Under the pieces are notes generated by a model. It was not told where the DNA came from and did not search any database. It saw only the letters and a program-made list of their open reading frames with translations. A stretch of DNA of 64,000 nucleotides from Shinella sp. WSJ-2 (lineage in GTDB: Bacteria > Pseudomonadota > Alphaproteobacteria > Rhizobiales > Rhizobiaceae), in assembly GCF_003432075.1 (NCBI RefSeq), contig NZ_QWBU01000002.1, positions 1 to 64,000 on the forward strand. Direction: 5' to 3'. Positions 1 through 7,274 of the stretch are shown here, one piece after another. A program made the translations under genes and the position numbers. Position 1 is the stretch's first letter, and the number at the start of each line of letters is the position of its first letter.

Positions 1-1
1 A

Positions 2-34
2 AAAGCCCCCGTCGCAGAAATGCACGGGGGCTTT
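2..34. terminator. Bidirectional hairpin terminator
   Basis: A perfect 11-bp inverted repeat, AAAGCCCCCGT paired with ACGGGGGCTTT across an 11-nt loop. The GC core with A and T flanks is typical of an intrinsic terminator and works on either strand. It lies beyond the 3' end of the minus-strand DUF2147-DUF1365 pair, but about 200 nt away, so it may instead serve a gene outside the window. Confidence 0.65.
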
Positions 35-228
35 CGACGTTCTATACCCGGAAAAAACAACATCGCTCCACAATACTAACAGCGGGAGCAATGCGATCCG
101 CAAGTCTCTTCGTCGATGCTCCTTGAACTATCCGATTAGAGCGTCGTGGGCCGCGACGCGGAGAAGCATAACATCCTCGAAGCAAGCCACCCTGTAGACG
201 CGCCCAGCTGTCGTGCGTTGGAAAGCAG

Positions 229-1077
229 TTATGTAGAATCTGTGTAACTTGCTGTTTCTGGCGGCGACGGACTTGTACGGAAACGCGCTCCCTTTAGCCA
301 CAGCTTGAAGGCCTCCCAATGGATGCCCGCCATTATCTTCATCGTCATGAAAGGGAACCTGATCAAGTAGCGCGCTAGAGTGGCGTCCGTCAGAGGCGCC
401 GCGTCTGCATTGAACGTGGCGGCCATGACGGGTTCCTTGCCGGCAGTTTCGTGAATTCGCACCCGCACGGTCTTGCCGGGCGGGAGGATGCGGAAATGGT
501 AACGCAGCCCCATGTCCATGAAGGGGGATACATGAAAGACCTTCGTCCGCGTCTGCCTGATGCCAGCGGGGGTAAGGTCGCCCGCAAGGACCGGGACCAC
601 GTAGTTGTGCCGTTCGCCGAAAGTATTCCTGACCGCGTAGATGACAGCAATCAACCGGTCATCATCGTCATAGGCGAAGTAGGTCGAAAGCGGGTTGAAG
701 ACATAACCAAACATACGCGGGTAGGCGAGCAGCAGGATACGGGCCGCGGGCCTTTCAAGACCGGCGCATGCCAGCAGACGATCGGCGTACTGTCGAAGCG
801 TCTCGCCGTCCTCCTCGACGTGATCGCGCTCGTGAAATGTCAGGATCCCCGCGCAGTTCACGGTCAGCAGACGGGTCATTCCGGCAAGGGTGACGAGCTG
901 GTCGACATCCACCAGAAGGGAAAAGACGCTATAGCTGAAGCGATGGCCGAAAGGGTGGAGCCTCTGATGCATGACCTTTCCAGGATAGAGCGTGCCGGCT
1001 GCAGCGGGCGGTGGACCGTTCTGAGCCATGCTGGTGATCCGGACCTGCTTCATGCCTTGCTTCTTCCCGGTCGTCAT
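229..1077 (-). CDS. DUF1365 family protein
   Basis: A 282-residue protein of the DUF1365 family. Family hallmarks are visible: a TLYPGKVMH start, an HRFSYSVF stretch and the FGYVFNPLSTYF segment. The biochemical role of the family is not established, but it recurs beside FAD-dependent amine-oxidase-like proteins and CFA-synthase-like methyltransferases in sigma/ChrR-controlled clusters, all of which are present here. An in-frame start 51 bases upstream exists. I prefer the ATG at 1077 because it overlaps the stop of the DUF2147 gene as ATGA, which implies translational coupling. It is the last gene of a two-gene unit. A part in oxidative modification of membrane lipids is an inference from context only. 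Confidence 0.85.
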   Translation of the reverse strand: MTTGKKQGMKQVRITSMAQNGPPPAAAGTLYPGKVMHQRLHPFGHRFSYSVFSLLVDVDQLVTLAGMTRLLTVNCAGILTFHERDHVEEDGETLRQYADRLLACAGLERPAARILLLAYPRMFGYVFNPLSTYFAYDDDDRLIAVIYAVRNTFGERHNYVVPVLAGDLTPAGIRQTRTKVFHVSPFMDMGLRYHFRILPPGKTVRVRIHETAGKEPVMAATFNADAAPLTDATLARYLIRFPFMTMKIMAGIHWEAFKLWLKGARFRTSPSPPETASYTDST

Positions 1078-1454
1078 CTGGCCGACTGCCAGCGCACGTT
1101 CTTGCAAAGGATACCGCCGAGGATACAACCACGCGTTAGAAGCGAATTGTCGGAAACTTGCACCGTGATCGAATAGGTTCGCTCACGTTTCGCGTCATAG
1201 GCGGTTCCAGACAACGTATCAGGAGACTTGGGTTGAAGCGACATGACGAGGCGGTCGCCGGCCTCTTCGCCCTTGCTGGTATCCCTGATCCAGAGATTGG
1301 TCGCACAAATATTGCGCCCGCATGGGGCGATGCGCACACGCGCATTTCCGTCGTCACGCAGCCAGACTCCACTTGGATCGGCCGATTGCTGCGCGTGAGA
1401 CGCCGCGGCAGTCATCATCAGGGCGGAAAATGCAGTCAGAACGGTTATCCTCAT
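1074..1454 (-). CDS. DUF2147 family exported protein
   Basis: A 126-residue protein with an N-terminal signal peptide: a hydrophobic stretch followed by a likely SHA|QQ cleavage site near residue 21. The mature part begins DPSGVWLRDDG, the opening of DUF2147 proteins, and has four cysteines suited to a periplasmic disulphide protein. The ATG is preceded by a purine-rich AAGGAGAAT site. About 30 nt upstream lies a promoter of the same form as that of the ChrR sigma operon. It is the first gene of a unit with the DUF1365 gene and diverges from the DUF2177 gene. Its exact function is unknown. Confidence 0.82.
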   Translation of the reverse strand: MRITVLTAFSALMMTAAASHAQQSADPSGVWLRDDGNARVRIAPCGRNICATNLWIRDTSKGEEAGDRLVMSLQPKSPDTLSGTAYDAKRERTYSITVQVSDNSLLTRGCILGGILCKNVRWQSAR

Positions 1455-1480
1455 TGCTCAATTCTCCTTCCTTGTCCTTG

Positions 1481-1508
1481 ACTACGCACCCGCGGGCGGA
1501 TCGGTTCA
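1481..1508 (-). promoter_or_regulatory. Predicted ChrR-sigma promoter of DUF2147-DUF1365
   Basis: On the minus strand: TGAACC (1503-1508), 16 bases, then CGTAGT (1481-1486). The three sister promoters in this region use TGATCC-N16-CGTA, so this one differs by one base in the -35 box. The DUF2147 ATG lies 26 bases below the -10 box. Confidence 0.55.
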
Positions 1509-1515
1509 CCCGAGG

Positions 1516-1543
1516 TGATCCGTCGCAGCAATAAAGGCGTAGA
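1516..1543 (+). promoter_or_regulatory. Predicted ChrR-sigma promoter of the DUF2177 gene
   Basis: TGATCC (1516-1521), a 16-base spacer and CGTAGA (1538-1543). Both boxes and the spacing are identical to the promoter upstream of the sigma gene itself. It lies 8 bp from the divergent promoter of the DUF2147 gene. Confidence 0.7.
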
Positions 1544-1574
1544 AATGTCGAGAAACGTCCTGGGAGACACCGGT

Positions 1575-1976
1575 ATGAAAACCATCGTCATCGCCTATCT
1601 GGCGACCGGAATCGCCTTTCTGATCGTCGACGCCATCTGGCTCTCGACGATGGCGGATATGCTGTATCGGCCGCTCCTGGGCGACAAGCTTGCACCACAG
1701 TTTCACATGGCGCCGGCCGTTGTCTTCTATCTGATCTATGTTGCCGGCATCGTGTTTTTTGCCGTGATGCCTGCGCTCGAGGGTGGGGGGCTCGGCAAGG
1801 CCGCCCTGAACGGGGCGATCCTTGGTCTTGTGGCATATGCGACCTATGACCTCACCAACCAGTCGACGCTCAAGGACTGGCCGCTTTCCGTTACGCTCGC
1901 CGATATTCCGTGGGGCGCTTTCGTCACCGCGGTTGGCGCATCAGTCGGGTTTCTTCTGGCTAGTCGCGTTGGCTGA
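1575..1976 (+). CDS. DUF2177 family membrane protein
   Basis: A 133-residue integral membrane protein with about four hydrophobic segments. It has the DUF2177 landmarks IVDAIWL near the N terminus and YDLTNQSTLKDWP in the second half. Upstream in-frame starts exist, but they fall inside or right after the predicted promoter. The ATG at 1575 has a GGGAG site eight bases before it and is the best start. The gene is monocistronic, diverges from the DUF2147 gene, and its 3' end overlaps the convergent membrane-protein gene by 36 bases. DUF2177 genes are frequent in CFA-synthase/ChrR-sigma clusters. Its function is unknown. Confidence 0.85.
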   Translation: MKTIVIAYLATGIAFLIVDAIWLSTMADMLYRPLLGDKLAPQFHMAPAVVFYLIYVAGIVFFAVMPALEGGGLGKAALNGAILGLVAYATYDLTNQSTLKDWPLSVTLADIPWGAFVTAVGASVGFLLASRVG

Positions 1977-2537
1977 CCGTTCGGTTTCAGCAAGAATCCC
2001 GGAAAACAGAATGGCTACGAAAGCGGTCAGCATGCCGGCGCTCATCACGTTTAACCGCGCTAGGGCAGTGTATTGCGCTGCATTGTACTGCGCGATCGGT
2101 AGAGCATAGACATCGTGCAATAGGAAAACGCCGAAGGCGAGCGCGGTAAGCGCAAGGGCCAAGATACGCTCCTGCGGGCGAAACAGCAGAAGCGCGATGG
2201 TCCCGCACGGAATAAGGAAAATTTCGACCGCTGAGGCCGTTCCCAAGAGCCATGATGAAAGCACGGTGTTGGCGATCCCCGCCAATGGCAGCAGCGCCCG
2301 TCCCACAACACTGTTCCAGCGCGCCACGGCAGGCACGGCGAGAAAGAGCGGCGTCGACAGAAACGTGAACAAGGCGGCTGTGACATCGGTGCTCACCAGC
2401 CAGTAAAGATAGAGCGGGTAAAAAGGTTGGTTGGACGCGACCAGCAAAGAAATCATATTCGCCGCAGCGACGCGTGGATCTGGGTGGTAAGTATAGGCCC
2501 GCACCATCACGGCCAGGCGTTTAAGGAGGTAGATCAC
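1941..2537 (-). CDS. Hypothetical multi-pass membrane protein
   Basis: A 198-residue protein with five or six hydrophobic helices; I do not recognise a named family. I chose a GTG start at 2537 because its GTGA overlaps the stop of the upstream methyltransferase gene, the same coupling seen between other genes of this operon. An ATG nine codons later is an alternative. It is the last gene of the sigma-chrR-DUF1295-methyltransferase operon, so it is presumably under the same stress control. A role in membrane-lipid remodelling is inferred from its neighbours. Confidence 0.7.
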   Translation of the reverse strand: MIYLLKRLAVMVRAYTYHPDPRVAAANMISLLVASNQPFYPLYLYWLVSTDVTAALFTFLSTPLFLAVPAVARWNSVVGRALLPLAGIANTVLSSWLLGTASAVEIFLIPCGTIALLLFRPQERILALALTALAFGVFLLHDVYALPIAQYNAAQYTALARLNVMSAGMLTAFVAILFSGILAETERSANATSQKKPD

Positions 2538-3571
2538 CGGTCTACGCCGGCAGGGCTGAGGCGGTAGTGGCTCACACCCCATTCTTCCCCATCGGCATGG
2601 CCGAAGAGCCCGGCCGTCGCCAGGAAAAACATCCGCCAGCGCCGCATCCAAACCGGTGCATTCCTGCCGTAGGTCGCTTCGAAGATGGCGCGTACCGCGT
2701 CGTGGTTTCGGTCGAAATTATAGAGCCAGTCCCGCGCGGTGCGTTCGTAGTGCTTGCCGTTCCAGCGCCAGTCACGCTCGACAATGAAACAGTCGTCGAA
2801 TTCGCGAATAAGTCCGTGGCTCGGCATGATACCGCCGGTGAAGAAGTACTGCGCAATCCAGTCCGCCTTGTCGGCATGGTCGAAGCGGTAGGCCGTCTTG
2901 CGATGCGAAAACACGTGCAGGAAAAGCTTGCCGTCATTGCTGATCCAGCCGCGTGCACGCTTGAGTAGGGAGTGCCAATTGGACATGTGCTCGAACATTT
3001 CCACCGACACGATGCGGTCGAAGGTGGCAACCGGTGAGAACGTATTCATGTCGGCGGTGATCACGGTCAGATTGCGAAGGCCGCGCCGCTTGGCCTCCGC
3101 CTCGATATAAGTCCGCTGCGACGATGAATTCGAAACGGAGACGATGCGACCCGACGGAAAGCGTTTCGCCATGAACAGCGAGAGGGAACCCCAGCCGCAG
3201 CCAAGCTCGAGAATGTTCTGCCCGTCGGCGAGGTCAGCGTGCAGGCACGTTTCCTCCAGGGCCGCAATTTCTGCTTCCTCGAGTGTCGTGGCGGACGAGG
3301 CATAGAAGCAGGACGAATATTTGCGGTGCGGGCCGAGCACAAGCGAGAAGAATGCCGCAGGAAGCTCGTAATGCTGGGCATTGGCGTCATCGGTGTGCAC
3401 GGCGATGGGCCATTCGCTCATGGAGCGCGAAAAGTCCTTGTCCGTCGGAGCGGTCCCATCTGAAAGCAGCCGGCATGTGCGGCCAACGAGCCGGCTAATA
3501 CCGAAGCGCAAGGCTTGATCTGGTAGCGGCAGGCGCTCCGCGGCGGCGATGGCGGTCACGGCAAGGTTCAT
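2534..3571 (-). CDS. CFA-synthase-like SAM-dependent methyltransferase
   Basis: A 345-residue protein of the cyclopropane-fatty-acyl-phospholipid synthase family. The SAM-binding motif I is seen as ILELGCGWGSLS, followed by SVSNSSSQ and the family segment IVSVEMFEHM. Members transfer a methylene or methyl group to the double bond of membrane phospholipid acyl chains. In ChrR-sigma regulons such as that of Rhodobacter sphaeroides, related enzymes belong to the singlet-oxygen response. It overlaps the upstream DUF1295 gene by 4 bases. The precise product (cyclopropane, methyl-branched or furan fatty acid) cannot be read from sequence. Confidence 0.88.
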   Translation of the reverse strand: MNLAVTAIAAAERLPLPDQALRFGISRLVGRTCRLLSDGTAPTDKDFSRSMSEWPIAVHTDDANAQHYELPAAFFSLVLGPHRKYSSCFYASSATTLEEAEIAALEETCLHADLADGQNILELGCGWGSLSLFMAKRFPSGRIVSVSNSSSQRTYIEAEAKRRGLRNLTVITADMNTFSPVATFDRIVSVEMFEHMSNWHSLLKRARGWISNDGKLFLHVFSHRKTAYRFDHADKADWIAQYFFTGGIMPSHGLIREFDDCFIVERDWRWNGKHYERTARDWLYNFDRNHDAVRAIFEATYGRNAPVWMRRWRMFFLATAGLFGHADGEEWGVSHYRLSPAGVDR

Positions 3572-4383
3572 GTCGTCTGCTCCCGTTTTTGCGGACCCGG
3601 CCAGAAGGCGTTGACACGCCTGGCATAGGCGGTGAAACCCACGCCGCGCGAACGCATCATGTGCGCTTCAAGCGGCGGAATCCCTGAAACATGCGCCAGC
3701 AGCCAATACATCAGGGTGGGGCCTGCAAGCGCCAGCCAGCCCCAGCCCCAATCGCCGGCCGGGCCGATAGCCACGGCCGCGTAACCAACCCATCCGAGCC
3801 ACTGAAAGAAATAGTTGGGATGGCGCGACAGGCCCCAGAGCCCGACATCGCAAACCTTGCCTCTGTTGGTGTCGTCGCTGCGAAACCGTGCCAGCTGCGC
3901 ATCGGCAGCGCCTTCCCCGACGACGGCGATGACAATGATCGCGATGCCGGCAATATCGCTCCACTGCCAACCCATGGCAGGGTTGCGTGCCGCGGCGAAG
4001 ATCGTCGTGCTCAAAAGAAGTGCTGCGGCAGCCTGGATCTGCAGAAACAGGAAGAGACGCCAGCGCCAGCGTTCGCCCCATTCCTCCTTAAGTTTCGCGT
4101 AGCGAGGATCCTCACCGCCCTTCAGCGTGCGCCGCAGGATATGCACACCAAGACGACACGACCAGAGCGCGGCCACCGCTGCCAGGAGAAGCCGTCGCTG
4201 CCAATCGCCCTCCCAGCCCGAAACCGGAAAAAGTGCAGCGGCCACACCGGCTGCACCCACCAGAAAGGACCATACGGTATCGACCCAACCGGATCCTGCG
4301 CCCTGTACCACCGCAAACCAGACGGCGGTCATGCCCAGTGAGATGGCGGTGGCCATAAGAAGGAAGAGCGCCGCCGCCGACAT
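3568..4383 (-). CDS. DUF1295 (steroid 5-alpha-reductase-like) membrane protein
   Basis: A 271-residue membrane protein with about six helices. The C-terminal half carries the DUF1295 signature GLWGLSRHPNYFFQWLGW and a late SRGVGFTAYARRV stretch, both characteristic of the 5-alpha-reductase/isoprenylcysteine-methyltransferase fold. Relatives are NAD(P)H-dependent reductases or methyltransferases acting in membranes, but DUF1295 itself is poorly characterised. It lies between chrR (4 bases away) and the CFA-like gene (4-base overlap), so the three are co-transcribed. Reduction or modification of unsaturated lipid intermediates is a reasonable inference only. Confidence 0.85.
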   Translation of the reverse strand: MSAAALFLLMATAISLGMTAVWFAVVQGAGSGWVDTVWSFLVGAAGVAAALFPVSGWEGDWQRRLLLAAVAALWSCRLGVHILRRTLKGGEDPRYAKLKEEWGERWRWRLFLFLQIQAAAALLLSTTIFAAARNPAMGWQWSDIAGIAIIVIAVVGEGAADAQLARFRSDDTNRGKVCDVGLWGLSRHPNYFFQWLGWVGYAAVAIGPAGDWGWGWLALAGPTLMYWLLAHVSGIPPLEAHMMRSRGVGFTAYARRVNAFWPGPQKREQTT

Positions 4384-4386
4384 GGT

Positions 4387-5037
4387 TCAAATCCTGAAGA
4401 TCGGCTGCAGCATGCGGCCCATGACGTTCTTGAAGCGCATCTTACCTTCTAGGGCGGCCAGGCAGATGCACTCGCCATCCTTGTCGACAACCGGCTGGTG
4501 CTCGACATCCTCGTCCATTTCAGCGAGATCTCCAGGGCTGAACCGGCCGAAGCGGTCGGAAAAGGATCCCGATACGATGTAGGTGAATTCGGTACCGACA
4601 TGCCCGTGGTCGGGAAGAGCTCGACCTGGGCCGACCTTGAGGAGGATGAGGTTAGCATCGGGGTCCTGTGGCACGCCAACCCGGCTCATCTTCATGCCGG
4701 GGCCGATCCAGCGCCAACGTCCGATATCGCAGCCGCGCAAGGCGTCGGGCAGGCGAATGCCTTCGATCTCCACCGGCGCCAGCGGCGGCGGGGTGAGGGG
4801 GGTGGCATCCTCGTCGTCGAGCATCGCAAGCACGTCGTTCAGTGTAGTTGCCGACATCTGCGTCGGTTCCGTTTCTTCCAAAAGCGCGCCGCCGAGGGCC
4901 TCGTATTGGCCGACACGGGCGCGACAGACCGGACAACTCGCCAGATGCGCCTTGACGACAATGGCGGGCGCGGCCGAAAGCGTGCCAGCGGCATAGCGCA
5001 TCAGGGTCTCGTCGGTTGCATGATGTGTGGTGGTCAT
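4387..5037 (-). CDS. chrR: Zinc anti-sigma factor ChrR
   Basis: A 216-residue ChrR-type anti-sigma factor. The N-terminal zinc-binding domain has His6, His31, Cys35 and Cys38, the positions I recall as the zinc ligands of R. sphaeroides ChrR. The C-terminal half is a cupin-like domain (DHGHVGTEFTYIVSG, then EHQPVVDKDGECICLAALEG), which in the family is needed to respond to singlet oxygen. It sequesters the cognate ECF sigma factor until stress breaks the complex. Its ATG overlaps the sigma stop codon (ATGA), the usual sigma/anti-sigma coupling. Confidence 0.95.
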   Translation of the reverse strand: MTTTHHATDETLMRYAAGTLSAAPAIVVKAHLASCPVCRARVGQYEALGGALLEETEPTQMSATTLNDVLAMLDDEDATPLTPPPLAPVEIEGIRLPDALRGCDIGRWRWIGPGMKMSRVGVPQDPDANLILLKVGPGRALPDHGHVGTEFTYIVSGSFSDRFGRFSPGDLAEMDEDVEHQPVVDKDGECICLAALEGKMRFKNVMGRMLQPIFRI

Positions 5038-5672
5038 GATTTGTCTTCCAGCAGCGCGCGCAGCCGGTTCATGGCCAGGCGTGTTCTAGATTTCACGGTG
5101 CCGAGCGGGATGCCCAGTACATCGGCGATTTCGGTCTGCGATTTCTCGCTGAAATACGCGAGGCGGATGATCGTTTGTTGCTCGGGTGAGAGCGCGGTCA
5201 GCGCGTTACGCACCGCAGCGTCCCGCTCGGCGCCGAGCATTCCATCCTCAACCGTATCCATCGCCTTCTCAGGATCCGGCGGCAGAGCCGATGGGTTCCT
5301 GTGTCGTCGCAGATGGTCGATGCGAATGTTGCGCGCGACCGTAAAGATCCAGGTCGCGACCCCAGCGCGTTCCGCATCGAAATAAGAGGCCTTGCGCCAA
5401 ACGGTCAGCATCGTCTCCTGCACGAGATCCTCCGCCGCGACGGAGGACATCGTCCAGCGAAGGAAGAAGGTCTTCAGCTTCGGTCCGAAATAGCGAAAGA
5501 GGAGGGCAAAAGCCTGACGGTCTCGATCCTGCGCCACCTGTCGCATCATTTCGACAAGCGCATCGGGCGAAGGCGTCTGTTGTTTGTCCCTTGAACTCAC
5601 CACGGCAAGCCGCCGGCCGGTCTGGAGACCGGGTTTGTGATTACTCTCAACGGGTTTCGATGCTTCATTCAT
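5034..5672 (-). CDS. rpoE: ECF sigma factor paired with ChrR (RpoE-like)
   Basis: A 212-residue ECF sigma factor. Region 2 is visible (FRYFGPKLKTFF, AAEDLVQETMLTVW) and region 4 (LSPEQQTIIRLAYF, then EIADVLGIPLGTVKSRTRLA). Group membership follows from the adjacent chrR. An in-frame start exists at 5708, but the operon's own promoter lies over it, so I choose the ATG at 5672. That ATG is only 7 bases below the predicted -10 box, so the message may be leaderless. The sigma factor should autoregulate this operon and drive the divergent oxidoreductase, DUF2177 and DUF2147 genes. Confidence 0.93.
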   Translation of the reverse strand: MNEASKPVESNHKPGLQTGRRLAVVSSRDKQQTPSPDALVEMMRQVAQDRDRQAFALLFRYFGPKLKTFFLRWTMSSVAAEDLVQETMLTVWRKASYFDAERAGVATWIFTVARNIRIDHLRRHRNPSALPPDPEKAMDTVEDGMLGAERDAAVRNALTALSPEQQTIIRLAYFSEKSQTEIADVLGIPLGTVKSRTRLAMNRLRALLEDKS

Positions 5673-5679
5673 GCATCCT

Positions 5680-5707
5680 TCTACGCGGTGCTCTCCGAAG
5701 CGGATCA
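5680..5707 (-). promoter_or_regulatory. Predicted autoregulated promoter of the rpoE-chrR operon
   Basis: On the minus strand: TGATCC (5702-5707), 16 bases, CGTAGA (5680-5685). It matches the promoter at 1516-1543 in both boxes and in spacing, and resembles published ChrR-sigma promoters (TGATCC at -35). Confidence 0.75.
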
Positions 5708-5732
5708 CACTATGCGATATCGTCCTTCGCAG

Positions 5733-5760
5733 TGATCCGTCAAAAGTCCCCGTCCGTAAA
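5733..5760 (+). promoter_or_regulatory. Predicted ChrR-sigma promoter of the FAD oxidoreductase gene
   Basis: TGATCC (5733-5738), 16 bases, CGTAAA (5755-5760). It lies back to back with the rpoE-chrR promoter; the two -35 boxes are 25 bp apart. The start codon is 46 bases downstream of the -10 box. Confidence 0.7.
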
Positions 5761-5806
5761 GGATACAGATAGTTGTCCAGAGTTCGAAAGCCGCAAAAGG
5801 ATCGTC

Positions 5807-7138
5807 ATGCGCCATTTTCCTCAATCGGATCGGCCACTCAAAATCGCGATTGTCGGCACGGGCATCGCCGGCCTTTCAGCGGCATGGTTACTATCGAAGC
5901 GCCACGAGGTCACCATTTTCGAGGCCGACGATCGTATAGGCGGCCATTCGCACACGGTGGACGCGGGCGGTGTCCCGGTCGACACTGGCTTCATCGTCTA
6001 TAACGAAGTGACCTATCCTAACCTCACCGCGCTGTTTACGCATCTCGACGTCCCGACCAGGGCGTCGGAAATGTCCTTCGCTGTTTCGATGGACGGTGGG
6101 AAGCTGGAATATGCCGGTACGAATCTCGCTGGTCTTTTCGCCCAGCGCAGCAACCTCGCCAGCCCGCGCTTCTGGTCCATGCTGCGCGACCTTGTGCGTT
6201 TTTACCGTCAGGCGCCGAGCGGCGTCCGCGATCTCGATCCCTCGGCGAGCCTTGACGACTATCTCGATAGCGCTGGCTTCGGACAGGCGTTTCGAGAAGA
6301 TCACCTCTATCCCATGGCGGCCGCAATCTGGTCGACGCCGGCGCTTGAGATCGGCAACTATCCGGCACTTTCCTTCGTGCGCTTCTGCGAGAACCACGGT
6401 TTGCTGAAATTCGTGAGCAGGCCCATCTGGCGAACGGTTGACGGTGGCAGCCGTGCCTATGTCGAGCGGCTGACGGCGCCATTCCGCGACAAAATCCGGA
6501 CCAATGCGCCGGTGAGGTCAATTCGCCGTGTCAACGGCGCAGTGGAAATCTCCGCGAACGGTGCGGAGGCCGAATGGTTCGACCATGTCGTGATCGGTGC
6601 TCATGCAGACCAGGCCCTGCAAATGCTTGCCGATCGTTCCCCACGTGAGCACGAGCTTTTGAGTGTATTCGCCTATGGCGACAACGAGACTGTGCTTCAC
6701 CGGGATGAAACCCTGATGCCAAGTCGCAGGCGTGTCTGGGCAAGCTGGAATTATCTCGCGCAATCTGGACGTGACGGTGCGGCATCGCGCAAGCCCTGTG
6801 TCACCTACTGGATGAATCGATTGCAAAGAATATCCGATCCTCGCCCCTGTTTCGTTACACTTAGCCCCTTACACGCTCCCGCCGAAGACAAGGTCATATG
6901 GCGGGGGCTCTACCAGCATCCTCTCTTCAATGCTGCAACGCTTGCCGCACAAAAGCAGCTATGGTCGCTGCAGGGCGAGGCAAGCACGTGGTTCTGCGGA
7001 TCATATTTCGGATCTGGTTTCCACGAGGATGCCATCCAGGCTGGCCTTGCTGTCGGCGAAACACTTGGTGGTGTCGAGCGGCCATGGTCGGTGCACGGGC
7101 AGTCGGATCGAATTTTCCGGACTTTTCAGACCACCTAG
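5807..7138 (+). CDS. FAD-dependent amine-oxidase-like oxidoreductase
   Basis: A 443-residue flavoprotein. The N-terminal dinucleotide-binding motif is GTGIAGLSAAWLLS, followed by the acidic strand end FEADDRIGGHSHTV, as in NAD(P)-binding/amine-oxidase-type proteins. Later segments (PMAAAIWSTP, TYWMNRLQ, GSYFGSGFHEDA) match the subgroup that accompanies DUF1365 and CFA-synthase-like genes. An earlier in-frame ATG at 5591 would run through the sigma gene and its promoter, so the ATG at 5807 is chosen. It has its own ChrR-sigma-type promoter. It probably oxidises a lipid intermediate in the same pathway; the substrate is unknown. Confidence 0.88.
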   Translation: MRHFPQSDRPLKIAIVGTGIAGLSAAWLLSKRHEVTIFEADDRIGGHSHTVDAGGVPVDTGFIVYNEVTYPNLTALFTHLDVPTRASEMSFAVSMDGGKLEYAGTNLAGLFAQRSNLASPRFWSMLRDLVRFYRQAPSGVRDLDPSASLDDYLDSAGFGQAFREDHLYPMAAAIWSTPALEIGNYPALSFVRFCENHGLLKFVSRPIWRTVDGGSRAYVERLTAPFRDKIRTNAPVRSIRRVNGAVEISANGAEAEWFDHVVIGAHADQALQMLADRSPREHELLSVFAYGDNETVLHRDETLMPSRRRVWASWNYLAQSGRDGAASRKPCVTYWMNRLQRISDPRPCFVTLSPLHAPAEDKVIWRGLYQHPLFNAATLAAQKQLWSLQGEASTWFCGSYFGSGFHEDAIQAGLAVGETLGGVERPWSVHGQSDRIFRTFQTT

Positions 7139-7274
7139 TACTCATCTGTTTATCACTAGATTGATTATAGATTTGGTGCCCAGTTGGTGTGTTCCTTATA
7201 GCATTTAGCGGAGATGATGGGGGCAGAACATAGGGGTAGATTTATCGTTGTCATCTTCCGCTTCGTGAAACGTT

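Noticed and set aside
2522-2529. A perfect AAGGAGGT on the plus strand
   Set aside because: No plus-strand start codon follows at a suitable distance; it is part of the minus-strand coding sequence (Leu-Leu-Lys codons).
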